A stretch of DNA of 64,000 nucleotides from Phormidium willei BDU 130791 (GCA_001637315.1 LSZA01000002.1:1-64000); one strand, 5' to 3'. Positions 17,305 through 25,578 are shown, counted from the stretch's first letter. Numbers and translations are program-made. Notes: a model not told the origin generated them from the letters alone.

Positions 17305-19489
17305 CGACCCTCGCCAACCCACCTATATCCTCGACCCCAGTGGACTCTATCCCGTTGGTGACGGCTACCACCTCGTCAGCACCGAAGTCGAATGGTTGCA
17401 ACAGGTGGGGATTAGCGGCGATCGCCTGTGGATTCGCGGAAAATTCCTCTGTGACTGGACCCAAACCTGGCTCAACGCCTGGAATCGCCAAGCCGAAAGT
17501 CAAGTCCTCCAATCTCCCCGCGATCGCCTCCAGACCCTCCTCACCCCCCTATCTATCCCCGAAGACTGGACCCAACAACACTGTCTGCACCTCGCCGCTC
17601 ATCTCAACCGCTATCCCAACAACCCCCTAGCCGCTGTTCTCGCAGAAGTTAGCCACAGTCACCCAGACTTCTGGTTAGCCAACCCCTCCCACGACCATCT
17701 CGCCACCTGGCTCAGCCTCAGCGTTCCCCCAGACTACGCCATCCTCGAAGAGGCTTGGCGATATCGTCACCGCTCCCATCCCCTGGGGGACTATTACCAA
17801 ACCCCCGACAAACTGCAACTACTGCGTCAGTGGCTGGGACTCCTCCCACCAGCCATTCCCGAACTGGGGTCTTATCCCGGAGACATTCCCCCAATCATCG
17901 CCGAAGAGTTCGATCGCCATTGGACCCAACAACTCCACCACAGCCAGGGAGCCATCCTCGACCAACTCTCCCCCTCCCAACAACCGGGATTCCCTCGCAT
18001 TGCAAAACTCTCCTATGGCCTAGCCGTCAAAGACCGTCATGGAGAATATCTCACAGCCGAACGCAACCAAAAACTCAAACCCCATCTCTCCCTAGACCAA
18101 TATCAGAAACTACAACGACCCACCCCCCCTCAACCCCTCCCCAAAAACGCCACCGCAGACCAAGCCTTAACCTGGGCCACTCAGCAGTATCTCCCCTTTC
18201 GCCGCTGGGAGACCACCGACAGTCAGACCATCCCCCAAGACCGCCTCAGCGATCGCCTAGCCATCAGCTTTGTCGATTGGATTCATCACCACTATCCCCA
18301 ACTCAAAACCATCCCCGCCAAAGACTCCCACCTCAACTACAAAGCCACCCAAGTCGTTCAAGACCTCTGCAAAACCCATCCCGTCTTATGGGTGGTCGTC
18401 GATGGACTGGGTTGGTTGGACCAACAAGCCTTAATCGAATATCTCCAAAACAAAGACCTAGCCGTCGAGGAACTTCAACCCCGATTCAGCCTCCTCCCCA
18501 CCACCACCGAATTCGCCAAATGGGGACTCTACGCACAACAAACCCCCCGGGCCGACGTTTGGGAGAATAATATGAACAAAGCGTTCGCCAAAGTCGGACT
18601 CGGGAAACGCTACACCGACTCCCAAGACTCCCAACTCAAACAAGACATCCAAGGCGATCGTCACCGCCTCTACTGCTGGGACACCACCCAACTCGACAAA
18701 CTCTATCACGAAAAAAAAGACTGGGAACTCCTCTATTACACCGACCGACCTCGGGTTCTACAAGGAATTTGCGATCGCATCGACTTCTATCTCAACAAAC
18801 ACCCCGATCGCGATCGGCTCAAAATCGTCATCTCCAGCGACCACGGCCAACTTCTCGGACAGTCCAGCCAAGGAGTCATCTGTCCCCCCAACCTCACTCC
18901 CCAGGGACGAACCGCCAAAGGAGTCACCGACAATCCTAACTTTGTCGTCTTACATCGCCATGACTTCGACCTCCCCGAAGACCTAAGCATCGTTAAAGAC
19001 GCTTCCACCCTCAGCAGCTTCAGCTACAGCCAAGACCAAACCGTCATCGGCTCCCACGGTGGACTCTTTCCCGAAGAAGTCGTCATTGGCTACGCTGTTC
19101 TCAGTCGCCAAGTTCAGCGTTCCCCCATCCGGCTCCACTGTAGCGGCTCAGGAGAAGCCAACAAAAGCGGACAACTGCAACTGAGCATCCACAATCCCAA
19201 CCCCGTTCCCCTCACAGACCTAATTCTCACCATCAGCCAACTCGGGGAGTTCCAAACCGGACAACCCCTGAAGCAAACCATTCCCCCCAACAGCCATCAA
19301 CAGCTATCCCTTCCTATCTCCACCTGTCCCCAGCTTCCCCCCAACTCCAGCCAATCCCTCCCCCTCTCGGGAACCCTAACCTTTCAGTATGCTGGAGTTG
19401 AACCCGGAACCGCCGACCTCAACCCAGAGGCGACCCTAGAGATTAAACAACTGTTTAGCAGTAACCTGAACCTGGATGAATTTTTCTAA
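17297..19489 (+). CDS. pglZ: PglZ-domain protein
   Basis: 730 residues. The PglZ (alkaline-phosphatase superfamily) core is visible: VVVDGLGWLD around residues 366-375 with the metal-binding Asp369, SSDHG with Asp515-His516, and a later SHGGLFPEEVVIG near 585, the usual last metal-site His. The N-terminal ~350 residues are helical and Trp-rich without an assigned domain; the last ~130 residues look like an immunoglobulin-like beta sandwich (NPNPVPLTDLILTI, LPLSGTLTFQY). PglZ is the one component shared by all BREX types and is probably a phosphohydrolase or nuclease. It overlaps both brxC (8 bases) and brxL (14 bases). Confidence 0.9.
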   Translation: MTDDPRQPTYILDPSGLYPVGDGYHLVSTEVEWLQQVGISGDRLWIRGKFLCDWTQTWLNAWNRQAESQVLQSPRDRLQTLLTPLSIPEDWTQQHCLHLAAHLNRYPNNPLAAVLAEVSHSHPDFWLANPSHDHLATWLSLSVPPDYAILEEAWRYRHRSHPLGDYYQTPDKLQLLRQWLGLLPPAIPELGSYPGDIPPIIAEEFDRHWTQQLHHSQGAILDQLSPSQQPGFPRIAKLSYGLAVKDRHGEYLTAERNQKLKPHLSLDQYQKLQRPTPPQPLPKNATADQALTWATQQYLPFRRWETTDSQTIPQDRLSDRLAISFVDWIHHHYPQLKTIPAKDSHLNYKATQVVQDLCKTHPVLWVVVDGLGWLDQQALIEYLQNKDLAVEELQPRFSLLPTTTEFAKWGLYAQQTPRADVWENNMNKAFAKVGLGKRYTDSQDSQLKQDIQGDRHRLYCWDTTQLDKLYHEKKDWELLYYTDRPRVLQGICDRIDFYLNKHPDRDRLKIVISSDHGQLLGQSSQGVICPPNLTPQGRTAKGVTDNPNFVVLHRHDFDLPEDLSIVKDASTLSSFSYSQDQTVIGSHGGLFPEEVVIGYAVLSRQVQRSPIRLHCSGSGEANKSGQLQLSIHNPNPVPLTDLILTISQLGEFQTGQPLKQTIPPNSHQQLSLPISTCPQLPPNSSQSLPLSGTLTFQYAGVEPGTADLNPEATLEIKQLFSSNLNLDEFF

Positions 19490-20924
19490 CCTGAACGACT
19501 ATCCCAATGCACAAATCCGCGACGTATTCGGACCCCTCTGTATCGACAAACAGCGGCTCCCCTCCAGTGGACTCACCGCTGCGGGAATCCCCAGCTTTGT
19601 CGCCGAATGGCTCCTAGACAAAATCGTACCTGGTTCCGGTCCCCTAACTCCCGAAGAACTGAGTCAACTGAATGGATTTGTCGCCAAAGCCTTTCCCCGC
19701 AAAGACGACAAAAACGAAATTATGTTCAACCTCAGTCAAGGGAGAAGCCACAAACTCATCGCCTTAATGCAAGTTCGGGTGAAACTGCAACGAGATGGAA
19801 GTCTCGACCCCGACCCCGTCGCCAGCATTCCGGTCCTCAACCTAGAAAACTGTCCCATTCCTCTCGACATCATCGAACGCAATAAAATGTTGCTGAGAAA
19901 CGGGGTTTGGGGAAAAATCACCCTGGCGGGTCAGCTAGATCACCCTGTAGAAGTTATTGATTTTGAACCCTTCCAATGTTCCAGCGTTGACCTAGACCTT
20001 TACGCCAACTGTCGCGCCAAGTTTACGATACTGCAATGGCGAGACTTAATGCTCTGTTCCATGGGGTCAAACCCCGAACATCCCGGCTACACCGATGAGG
20101 CAAAAACCTGGATGTTGGCTCGTTTACTGCCCTTAGTTGAACCCAACTATCATATTATGGAACTGGCTCCCAAGGGAACGGGAAAGAGTTTTATTTTTGA
20201 GAATATCAACAGTAAAGTCGCCTTAGTCAGTGGTGGAAAAGTCACCCCAGCACAACTGCTCATTAACGGACGAACCAAGGAAGTGGGACTGTTGGGACGA
20301 CATGAGGTGGTTGTTCTTGATGAAGTCCAAAGCCTAACCTTTGATAATCCCGCCGAGGTAATTGGTCCCCTCAAGAACTATCTCGCCAATGGTCGCTATA
20401 ATCGCTCAGGATTTGCCGAAATTGCCAGTGATTGTTCTTTGGTGATGTTAGCCAATATCCAACTCAATGAGTTCTTACGTCCCCGCAATGAGAATAACCT
20501 AATCGGTGACTTGCCTGAGTTTTTATCAGAAACAGCTTTCTTAGATCGCATTGCCGGAATTATCCCCGGTTGGGAAATTCCCAAGTTCAAACAAGATATG
20601 ATTGCCTCTCAGGTGGGATTAAAGATGGACTTTTTTGGCGAGGCACTTCTGTCATTACGCTATGACAATCGCTTTTATGCCTATGCCAAACACTACACCC
20701 AGTTCAACCAAACCACAAACATTCGCGACCAAAATGCCATCTGTAAATCAGCAGCGGGATTTCTCAAAATCCTCTATCCCCATCTATCTCTAACGGTCAT
20801 GGATTATGAACGGGATTGTTTGAAACCCGCTCTTAAACTACGTCAGTTTATTCGCAACTCACTCTATTATTTAGATGATGAGTTTCGGGGATTTGGCGAA
20901 GTGCTTGAAGCTGAGGTAAAATAG
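19476..20924 (+). CDS. brxL: BrxL-like AAA+ protein lacking the Lon protease domain
   Basis: 482 residues matching the COG4930/BrxL family over its N-terminal and ATPase parts: AEWLLDKIVPG near the start, DEAKTWMLARLLPLVEPNY, Walker A KGTGKS (Gly234-Ser238), Walker B VVVLDEVQSL (Asp282-Glu283), then PGWEIPKF and GFLKILYPH, all landmarks of BrxL. Type 1 BrxL proteins are roughly 650-700 residues and carry a C-terminal Lon-like domain with the Ser-Lys dyad; here the protein stops soon after the AAA+ region, with no room for it. BrxL is a ring ATPase that binds DNA and is needed for phage exclusion in several BREX types. Last large gene of the operon (14-base overlap with pglZ). Confidence 0.87.
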   Translation: MNFSNLNDYPNAQIRDVFGPLCIDKQRLPSSGLTAAGIPSFVAEWLLDKIVPGSGPLTPEELSQLNGFVAKAFPRKDDKNEIMFNLSQGRSHKLIALMQVRVKLQRDGSLDPDPVASIPVLNLENCPIPLDIIERNKMLLRNGVWGKITLAGQLDHPVEVIDFEPFQCSSVDLDLYANCRAKFTILQWRDLMLCSMGSNPEHPGYTDEAKTWMLARLLPLVEPNYHIMELAPKGTGKSFIFENINSKVALVSGGKVTPAQLLINGRTKEVGLLGRHEVVVLDEVQSLTFDNPAEVIGPLKNYLANGRYNRSGFAEIASDCSLVMLANIQLNEFLRPRNENNLIGDLPEFLSETAFLDRIAGIIPGWEIPKFKQDMIASQVGLKMDFFGEALLSLRYDNRFYAYAKHYTQFNQTTNIRDQNAICKSAAGFLKILYPHLSLTVMDYERDCLKPALKLRQFIRNSLYYLDDEFRGFGEVLEAEVK

Positions 20925-20970
20925 AAAAACATCCGTCTTTCACCTAATTCATCGCTTCAAACAATGCGCT

Positions 20971-21126
20971 ATGGTTAAAGAAATCAAAAACCCAATCGAT
21001 AAAGATAAATTCAAGATATCTCCAGACATCTCTTTACTATCTTTAATCAAAAGTTTTTCCAAGATTGAGGATGAGTTTCCCGATGTCGATGAGAATCTGC
21101 AACCTTTAGATGATGTTGAAATTTAG
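20971..21126 (+). CDS. 51-aa acidic hypothetical protein
   Basis: A short ORF with an ATG start 46 bases after brxL: basic N terminus (MVKEIKNPIDKDKFK), a hydrophobic patch (DISLLSLIKSF) and an acidic C terminus (DEFPDVDENLQPLDDVEI). The acidic, proline-containing tail resembles tails of small antitoxins. The position suggests an accessory of the defence operon or half of a decayed toxin-antitoxin pair; no toxin follows. It may not be translated. Confidence 0.4.
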   Translation: MVKEIKNPIDKDKFKISPDISLLSLIKSFSKIEDEFPDVDENLQPLDDVEI

Positions 21127-21135
21127 CAGAGGTAG

Positions 21136-21201
21136 GGTGTGTTCCGGCTGCGTTCAATTTTTGATATTGAGCAACAAGATTTAAGCTAGCCGGAACGCAC
21201 C
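21136..21201. repeat. Long-loop inverted repeat at the island's right side
   Basis: ggtgtgttccggct (21136-21149) and agccggaacgcacc (21188-21201) form a 14-bp inverted repeat with one mismatch, separated by 38 bases of AT-rich sequence. It follows the 51-aa ORF and precedes the convergent nucleotidyltransferase gene. It could act as a bidirectional terminator (without a T-run) or be a small miniature-element remnant. Confidence 0.6.
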
Positions 21202-21212
21202 GAATTCGGGGA

Positions 21213-21503
21213 TTAGATGGCACGAATCGCCTCCTTCAATACCGAATCACGAACATAAGTCCGCAGTGAATTAGGTGTTCCCACATCAACCGAACAGCCA
21301 AAAAGCTCCTCTAAAAACGACTCCAGGCGCAGCAAGGTAAATAACCCCACGGGATGATGAAACTCAACCAAAATATCGACATCACTCTCCGCCGTCGCCT
21401 CGTCTCGCGCCACAGAACCAAAGAGAAACAAGGCTTTCACACTAAACTCCTCCAGGCGATCGCGATGACACTGAACTAACGCCAGAACCTGTTGTTTATC
21501 CAT
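21213..21503 (-). CDS. MNT-type nucleotidyltransferase (MntA-like antitoxin)
   Basis: 96 residues with the minimal nucleotidyltransferase signature: FLFGSVARDEATAESDVDILVEF gives the GS motif and the D-x-D metal site. The C-terminal part (LLRLESFLEELFGCSVDVGT) fits the MntA fold. MntA proteins AMPylate the HEPN toxin HepT encoded next to them, but no HEPN gene lies on either side here, so this is an orphan. It is on the minus strand and diverges from the cysteine desulfurase (60 bases apart), interrupting the otherwise co-directional island. Confidence 0.85.
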   Translation of the reverse strand: MDKQQVLALVQCHRDRLEEFSVKALFLFGSVARDEATAESDVDILVEFHHPVGLFTLLRLESFLEELFGCSVDVGTPNSLRTYVRDSVLKEAIRAI

Positions 21504-21562
21504 GATCTGACCTGGCTTTCGAGAATGATTAATCCCTACCTAGTCTAGCCTACCCTCTGCCG

Positions 21563-22708
21563 ATGCTTCCCATCTACCTCGACTACCACGCTACCACCCC
21601 CGTCGATCCGCGCGTCATCGACGTGATGACCGACACCCTCACCCACAACTTCGGGAACGCCAGTAGCATCGACCACCCCTACGGCGATCGCGCGGCCGCA
21701 CAAGTCAAAACCGCCAAACAGCATCTAGCCACCCTCATCGGCGCATCTCCCCGGGATATCCTCTTCACCTCCGGCGCAACGGAAAGCATCAACCTCGCCA
21801 TTCAGGGATGTTTGCGGGACACCCCCCTCCAGATCCTCCTCAACCCCCTCGAACATAAAGCCGTTCTCGATACCTGCGAGGCGATCGCCCAACGGGGACA
21901 GGCCCAACTCCACTATCTCACCCCCAGCGCCACCGGACAACTCGACCTAGAGGAGATTGACCGCTACTGTCGCCAGGGAATCGACCTGCTGTGCGTCATG
22001 GCCGCCAACAACGAAATCGGCACCCTCTATCCCGTCGAGGCGATCGCCAAAATCGCCCAAACTCACCAAGTCCCCTATCTCTGCGACGGCTCCCAAGCCG
22101 TTGGAAAACTCCCCTTCCAATTTCGCGACTGGGGACTCACCTTTCTGGCTCTCTCCGGTCATAAATTCTACGCACCCCAAGGCTGTGGCGCGTTAGTCGT
22201 GCGTCCCCAAACCCCCCTGACTCCCCTCCTCTACGGCGGCGGCCAGCAACGGGGACAACGACCGGGAACCCTGAATCTACCGGGGATTGTCGCCTTAGGA
22301 GAAGCGGCCCGCCTACGGACCCTAGAAATGGAGACGGACGAATCGCGCATTGCACGTCAACGCGATCGCCTCCAGTCCATCCTCCAAGCCAACATCCCCC
22401 AACTTCAAATTAACGGCGACCTCGACCATCGCCTGGCCGGAAACCTGCATATCTCCATTCCTGGGATTCCCAACAGTGCCATTATCGCCCGAGTGCGCGA
22501 TCGCCTAGCCATCTCCACCGGGTCCGCCTGCACTTCCGGCGTAGAAACCCCCTCCCATGTGCTGCGAGCGATCGGTCTTTCTGACTCCGCCATTGAAGGT
22601 TCCCTACGCATCGGCTTAGGGAAATTCACCCGTGATGCAGAGTTAGACGAGGCGGTGACCCTTCTCAGCCAGACTGTGGGGGCGATCGCCTGCCTAATGT
22701 CATCATAG
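21563..22708 (+). CDS. sspA: Cysteine desulfurase (DndA/SspA/NifS-type)
   Basis: 381 residues of the class V aminotransferase fold. The PLP lysine is Lys201 in SGHKFYAPQG; the persulfide-forming cysteine is Cys323 in STGSACTSG; the start YLDYHATTPVD and the FTSGATESINLAI segment are typical. The enzyme moves sulfur from L-cysteine to an acceptor. A housekeeping Fe-S role is possible, but the location about 600 bases after a defence operon, with a DndC/SspD-like acceptor in the same island, makes a sulfur-donor role in DNA phosphorothioation the better reading. The symbol sspA is therefore contextual. The coding strand is C-rich, like that of the BREX-like block. Confidence 0.8.
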   Translation: MLPIYLDYHATTPVDPRVIDVMTDTLTHNFGNASSIDHPYGDRAAAQVKTAKQHLATLIGASPRDILFTSGATESINLAIQGCLRDTPLQILLNPLEHKAVLDTCEAIAQRGQAQLHYLTPSATGQLDLEEIDRYCRQGIDLLCVMAANNEIGTLYPVEAIAKIAQTHQVPYLCDGSQAVGKLPFQFRDWGLTFLALSGHKFYAPQGCGALVVRPQTPLTPLLYGGGQQRGQRPGTLNLPGIVALGEAARLRTLEMETDESRIARQRDRLQSILQANIPQLQINGDLDHRLAGNLHISIPGIPNSAIIARVRDRLAISTGSACTSGVETPSHVLRAIGLSDSAIEGSLRIGLGKFTRDAELDEAVTLLSQTVGAIACLMSS

Positions 22709-22830
22709 ACTCTACCGGGTTTCAGCGTTGTTCGCCGTTCCTTCGGTCTGCTCTAGTCTATCGTCCCTGATCCAGTTATAAGCCCACAGAGGACAACCAG
22801 ATACGATAAACTATAGGGTGTTGATTTTAA

Positions 22831-23256
22831 ATGGTTTCCGTGTCTGCAAAAGACCGTTTTCACGATGTTGTTAAAATAGCACTCATAAAAGAGCAGTGGG
22901 TCATTACCCAAGACCCTTTGGCTTTCAAATATGGAAAGGTTGACTTTCAAGTTGATTTGGGTGCAGAAAAATTACTAGCTGCCGAACGAGAAAATTAAAA
23001 AATAGCCGTTGAAATTAAGAGTTTCTTAAATCCTTCTGCAATCACTGATTTTTATGCAGCATTAGGTCAGTTTTTGAGCTATCGTTTAGCGCTAGAAAGC
23101 CTCGATCCAGAACGAACTCTCTATTTAGCAGTTCCCTTAGAAAGTTATCAAACTTTTTTTCAACTGGAGTTCACTAAAACCGCAATTCAAAAATACAAAG
23201 TTCTGTTAATCGTTTACGATCCAATGAACGAGGTCATCACAAAATGGATAAACTAA
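22831..23256 (+). pseudogene. xisH: xisH-like gene with in-frame stop
   Basis: The reading frame from ATG 22831 translates to an XisH-family protein (start VSAKDRFHDVVKIALIKEQW, then FKYGKVDFQVDLGAEKLLAA), but a TAA at 22996-22998 interrupts it where family members have one residue before KIAVEIKSF. After the stop the frame stays open with the rest of the family sequence (DFYAALGQFLSYRLALE, ERTLYLAVPLESY, to ITKWIN) and ends at 23256. XisH has a PD-(D/E)XK-like fold (the VEIKSF motif) and is the partner of XisI; the pair was named after control of fdxN element excision but is widespread. One nonsense change makes this a recent pseudogene, a sequencing error, or a site of readthrough. Confidence 0.85.
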
Positions 23257-23585
23257 ACCAATATCGAGAAGCCATCCAAAGCCTTCTCACCCATTACGCC
23301 AACCAAGACTATTATCCATCTAATCCTGACATCGAAACACAACTTCTATTTGATACCCAGCGCGATCATTATCAATGGATGGATGTAGGATGGCAAGAAC
23401 TCACTCGGATTTATCGAACCATTATTCATTTGGATATTAAAGATGGAAAGATTTGGCTACAACAAAACCTGACAGAGTTGAATCCCGCCGAAGACTTAGT
23501 TGCAATGGGAATTGCACGAGAGGATATCGTCTTGGGGTTGCATCCCCCCTACAAGCGGCCTTATACCGACTATGGTGTCGCTTAG
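23244..23585 (+). CDS. xisI: XisI-family protein
   Basis: 113 residues with the XisI landmarks: MDKLNQYREAIQ at the start, the LLFDTQRDHYQWMDVGW segment, HLDIKDGKIWLQQNLTE, and the C-terminal VLGLHPPYKRPYTDYGVA. It overlaps the end of the xisH frame by 13 bases, the usual arrangement. The partner xisH carries an in-frame stop, so this intact copy may be functionless, or may neutralise an XisH from elsewhere if the pair behaves as toxin and antitoxin. Confidence 0.92.
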   Translation: MDKLNQYREAIQSLLTHYANQDYYPSNPDIETQLLFDTQRDHYQWMDVGWQELTRIYRTIIHLDIKDGKIWLQQNLTELNPAEDLVAMGIAREDIVLGLHPPYKRPYTDYGVA

Positions 23586-23705
23586 AATCCCTCCCTGGGA
23601 CAGAGTTAACCCCATGACATCGCCAGGATTCGTCCCTAGACCCCCCAGGTACCCAGAAAATTATGTCAAGATAAGTAAAACAGCTCTGACGTAATAGACC
23701 TGACT

Positions 23706-25493
23706 GTGATACAAGCGACTGAAACCCGTTCCCAAACTCCCCAATCTCAAACCGAGGTAAGCTTCCACTACCATGTGGCTATGTCCCAGCCTCAATCCCA
23801 CCTCCTAGACATCACCCTGGAGGTTCGCAACTGGACCGCTAGCCATTTAGACTTAACCTTCCCCGTCTGGACTCCTGGCTCTTATTTAGTTCGGGAATAT
23901 GCGAAACAAATTCAAGAGTTGACCGCAAAAAACGATAGCGGAACCCCTCTAACCTGGCAAAAACAATCGAAGAATCAATGGCGAATTCAAACTAAAAATC
24001 AGCCGCATCTCTCTATCTCCTATCGCCTTTTTGCTAACGACCTTACTGTTCGCACCAATCACTTCGATGATACCCATGCCTATTTTAATGGTGCGGCGAC
24101 CTTTTTCTATAGTCCGGGACTCGAACATTACCCCATTGAAGTTACGATTCATCCTCACCATCCTGATTGGCAAATTGCGACGACTCTACCAGCGGTGGAC
24201 AACAAACCAAACTGCTTTTACGCCGCTGATTTTGACACCTTAGTGGATAATCCTTTTGAAGTTGGGATTCAAGAGCGTCGCAGTTTTGAGGTCTTAGGAA
24301 AACCTCATGAGTTTGTGGTTTGGGGACAGGGAAATCTCAATCTCGATCGCCTCGTCGAAGATACCAAACGCATCATTGAATTCGAAGCCAATCTCTTTGA
24401 CGGCTTACCCTACGATCGCTATCTCTTTCTCCTCCATCTGTCTGCTGGTGGCTTTGGTGGCTTGGAACATAAAACCTGTTGTTCCCTCAACTATCCCCGC
24501 CTCGCCTTCCAAAATCGCGATCGCTACCGTCGTTTCATGCAATTGGTGGCCCATGAATTTTTCCATCTCTGGAATGTCAAACGAATTCGACCGAAGGCGT
24601 TAGAACACTTTGACTATGAGGCGGAAAACTACACCCCCTCTCTCTGGTTCTGTGAAGGGGCCACCAGCTATTATGATATGCTGATTCCCCTTTGGTCGAA
24701 AATTTATGGCGGGAAAGCATTTTTGAAGATTTTTAGTAAAGATGTCACCCGCTTTTACAACACCCCTGGACGTTTGGTGCAACCGCTGAGTGAGTCCAGT
24801 TGGGATGCTTGGATTAAACTCTATCGCCGTGACGCCAACAGTGATAATTCGCAAATTTCCTATTATCTCAAAGGGGAAATGGTGGCGTTGATGTTGGATT
24901 TAACCATTCGCCGTAATAGCCAAAACGCGCGATCGCTGACCGATGTCTTGCGTCAACTTTGGGATGAGTTTGGGAAACCGGAAATTGGCTATACTCCCCA
25001 ACAACTTCAAGCGGCTTTTGAAACCGCAGCCGGTCAAGATTTAAGCGAGTTTTTCCAACGCTACATCCATGGAACGGAAGAGTTACCCTTAAGTGAGTAT
25101 CTCGAACCCTTTGGCTTACGGATTAAAAGCGATGAAGCCAAACAACCGCCATTTCTGGGAGTACGGGTGAGTGACGATCGCGGAATCACCCTTGTCGATT
25201 TCGTTGAAGCCGGTTCCCCAGCGGCTGAAGTGGGATTAGAACCGGGAGACGAACTGTTAGCGATAAATCGCTTGCGAGTCACCGCTGATGACTTTGGCGA
25301 TCGCCTGCAAGATTTTGACGCGGGGGATGAGATTGAACTGAGTTTCTTCCATCAAGATGAACTGAAAATGATGCGTCTCACCCTAACAGAACCCCGTCCC
25401 GCCAATTATACGGTGGTGACAGTCGATAACCCCACTCCTGAACAGGCTCAGAATTTCCAGGCTTGGTTAGGGGTGGAGATGACGAGTCTGTAA
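23706..25493 (+). CDS. M61-family metallopeptidase with PDZ domain
   Basis: 595 residues. The N-terminal beta-rich domain (SFHYHVAMSQP, LDLTFPVWTPGSYLVREYA) and the zinc motif HEFFH (residues 283-287) within LVAHEFFHLWNVKRIRP are typical of M61 (glycyl aminopeptidase family). EGATSYYDML provides the downstream Glu-containing helix. A PDZ domain follows at about 475-555 (FLGVRVSDDRGITLVDFVEAGSPAAEVGLEPGDELLAIN). No signal peptide is seen, so it is likely cytoplasmic. Start taken at GTG 23706; an internal ATG at 23781 would remove 25 poorly conserved residues. Single gene, housekeeping peptidase. Confidence 0.9.
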   Translation: MIQATETRSQTPQSQTEVSFHYHVAMSQPQSHLLDITLEVRNWTASHLDLTFPVWTPGSYLVREYAKQIQELTAKNDSGTPLTWQKQSKNQWRIQTKNQPHLSISYRLFANDLTVRTNHFDDTHAYFNGAATFFYSPGLEHYPIEVTIHPHHPDWQIATTLPAVDNKPNCFYAADFDTLVDNPFEVGIQERRSFEVLGKPHEFVVWGQGNLNLDRLVEDTKRIIEFEANLFDGLPYDRYLFLLHLSAGGFGGLEHKTCCSLNYPRLAFQNRDRYRRFMQLVAHEFFHLWNVKRIRPKALEHFDYEAENYTPSLWFCEGATSYYDMLIPLWSKIYGGKAFLKIFSKDVTRFYNTPGRLVQPLSESSWDAWIKLYRRDANSDNSQISYYLKGEMVALMLDLTIRRNSQNARSLTDVLRQLWDEFGKPEIGYTPQQLQAAFETAAGQDLSEFFQRYIHGTEELPLSEYLEPFGLRIKSDEAKQPPFLGVRVSDDRGITLVDFVEAGSPAAEVGLEPGDELLAINRLRVTADDFGDRLQDFDAGDEIELSFFHQDELKMMRLTLTEPRPANYTVVTVDNPTPEQAQNFQAWLGVEMTSL

Positions 25494-25509
25494 CGACTCC
25501 TAAATCTGG

Positions 25510-25529
25510 CGAGAGGTGGGGGCCTCTCG
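25510..25529 (+). terminator. Short GC-rich hairpin after the M61 gene
   Basis: cgagagg (25510-25516) and cctctcg (25523-25529) form a perfect 7-bp stem with a 6-base loop, 17 bases after the stop codon of the peptidase gene. No T-run follows, so termination strength is uncertain. Confidence 0.45.
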
Positions 25530-25578
25530 TCGGAGTTGGGACAATTAGAGGTTTCTAGATTGCAAATGATAAAATGAT

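Noticed and set aside
17755-18570. 271-aa plus-strand ORF inside pglZ
   Set aside because: It is a Pro/Ser/Arg-rich shadow frame that arises from the C-rich codons of the PglZ gene; no domain, no start signal.
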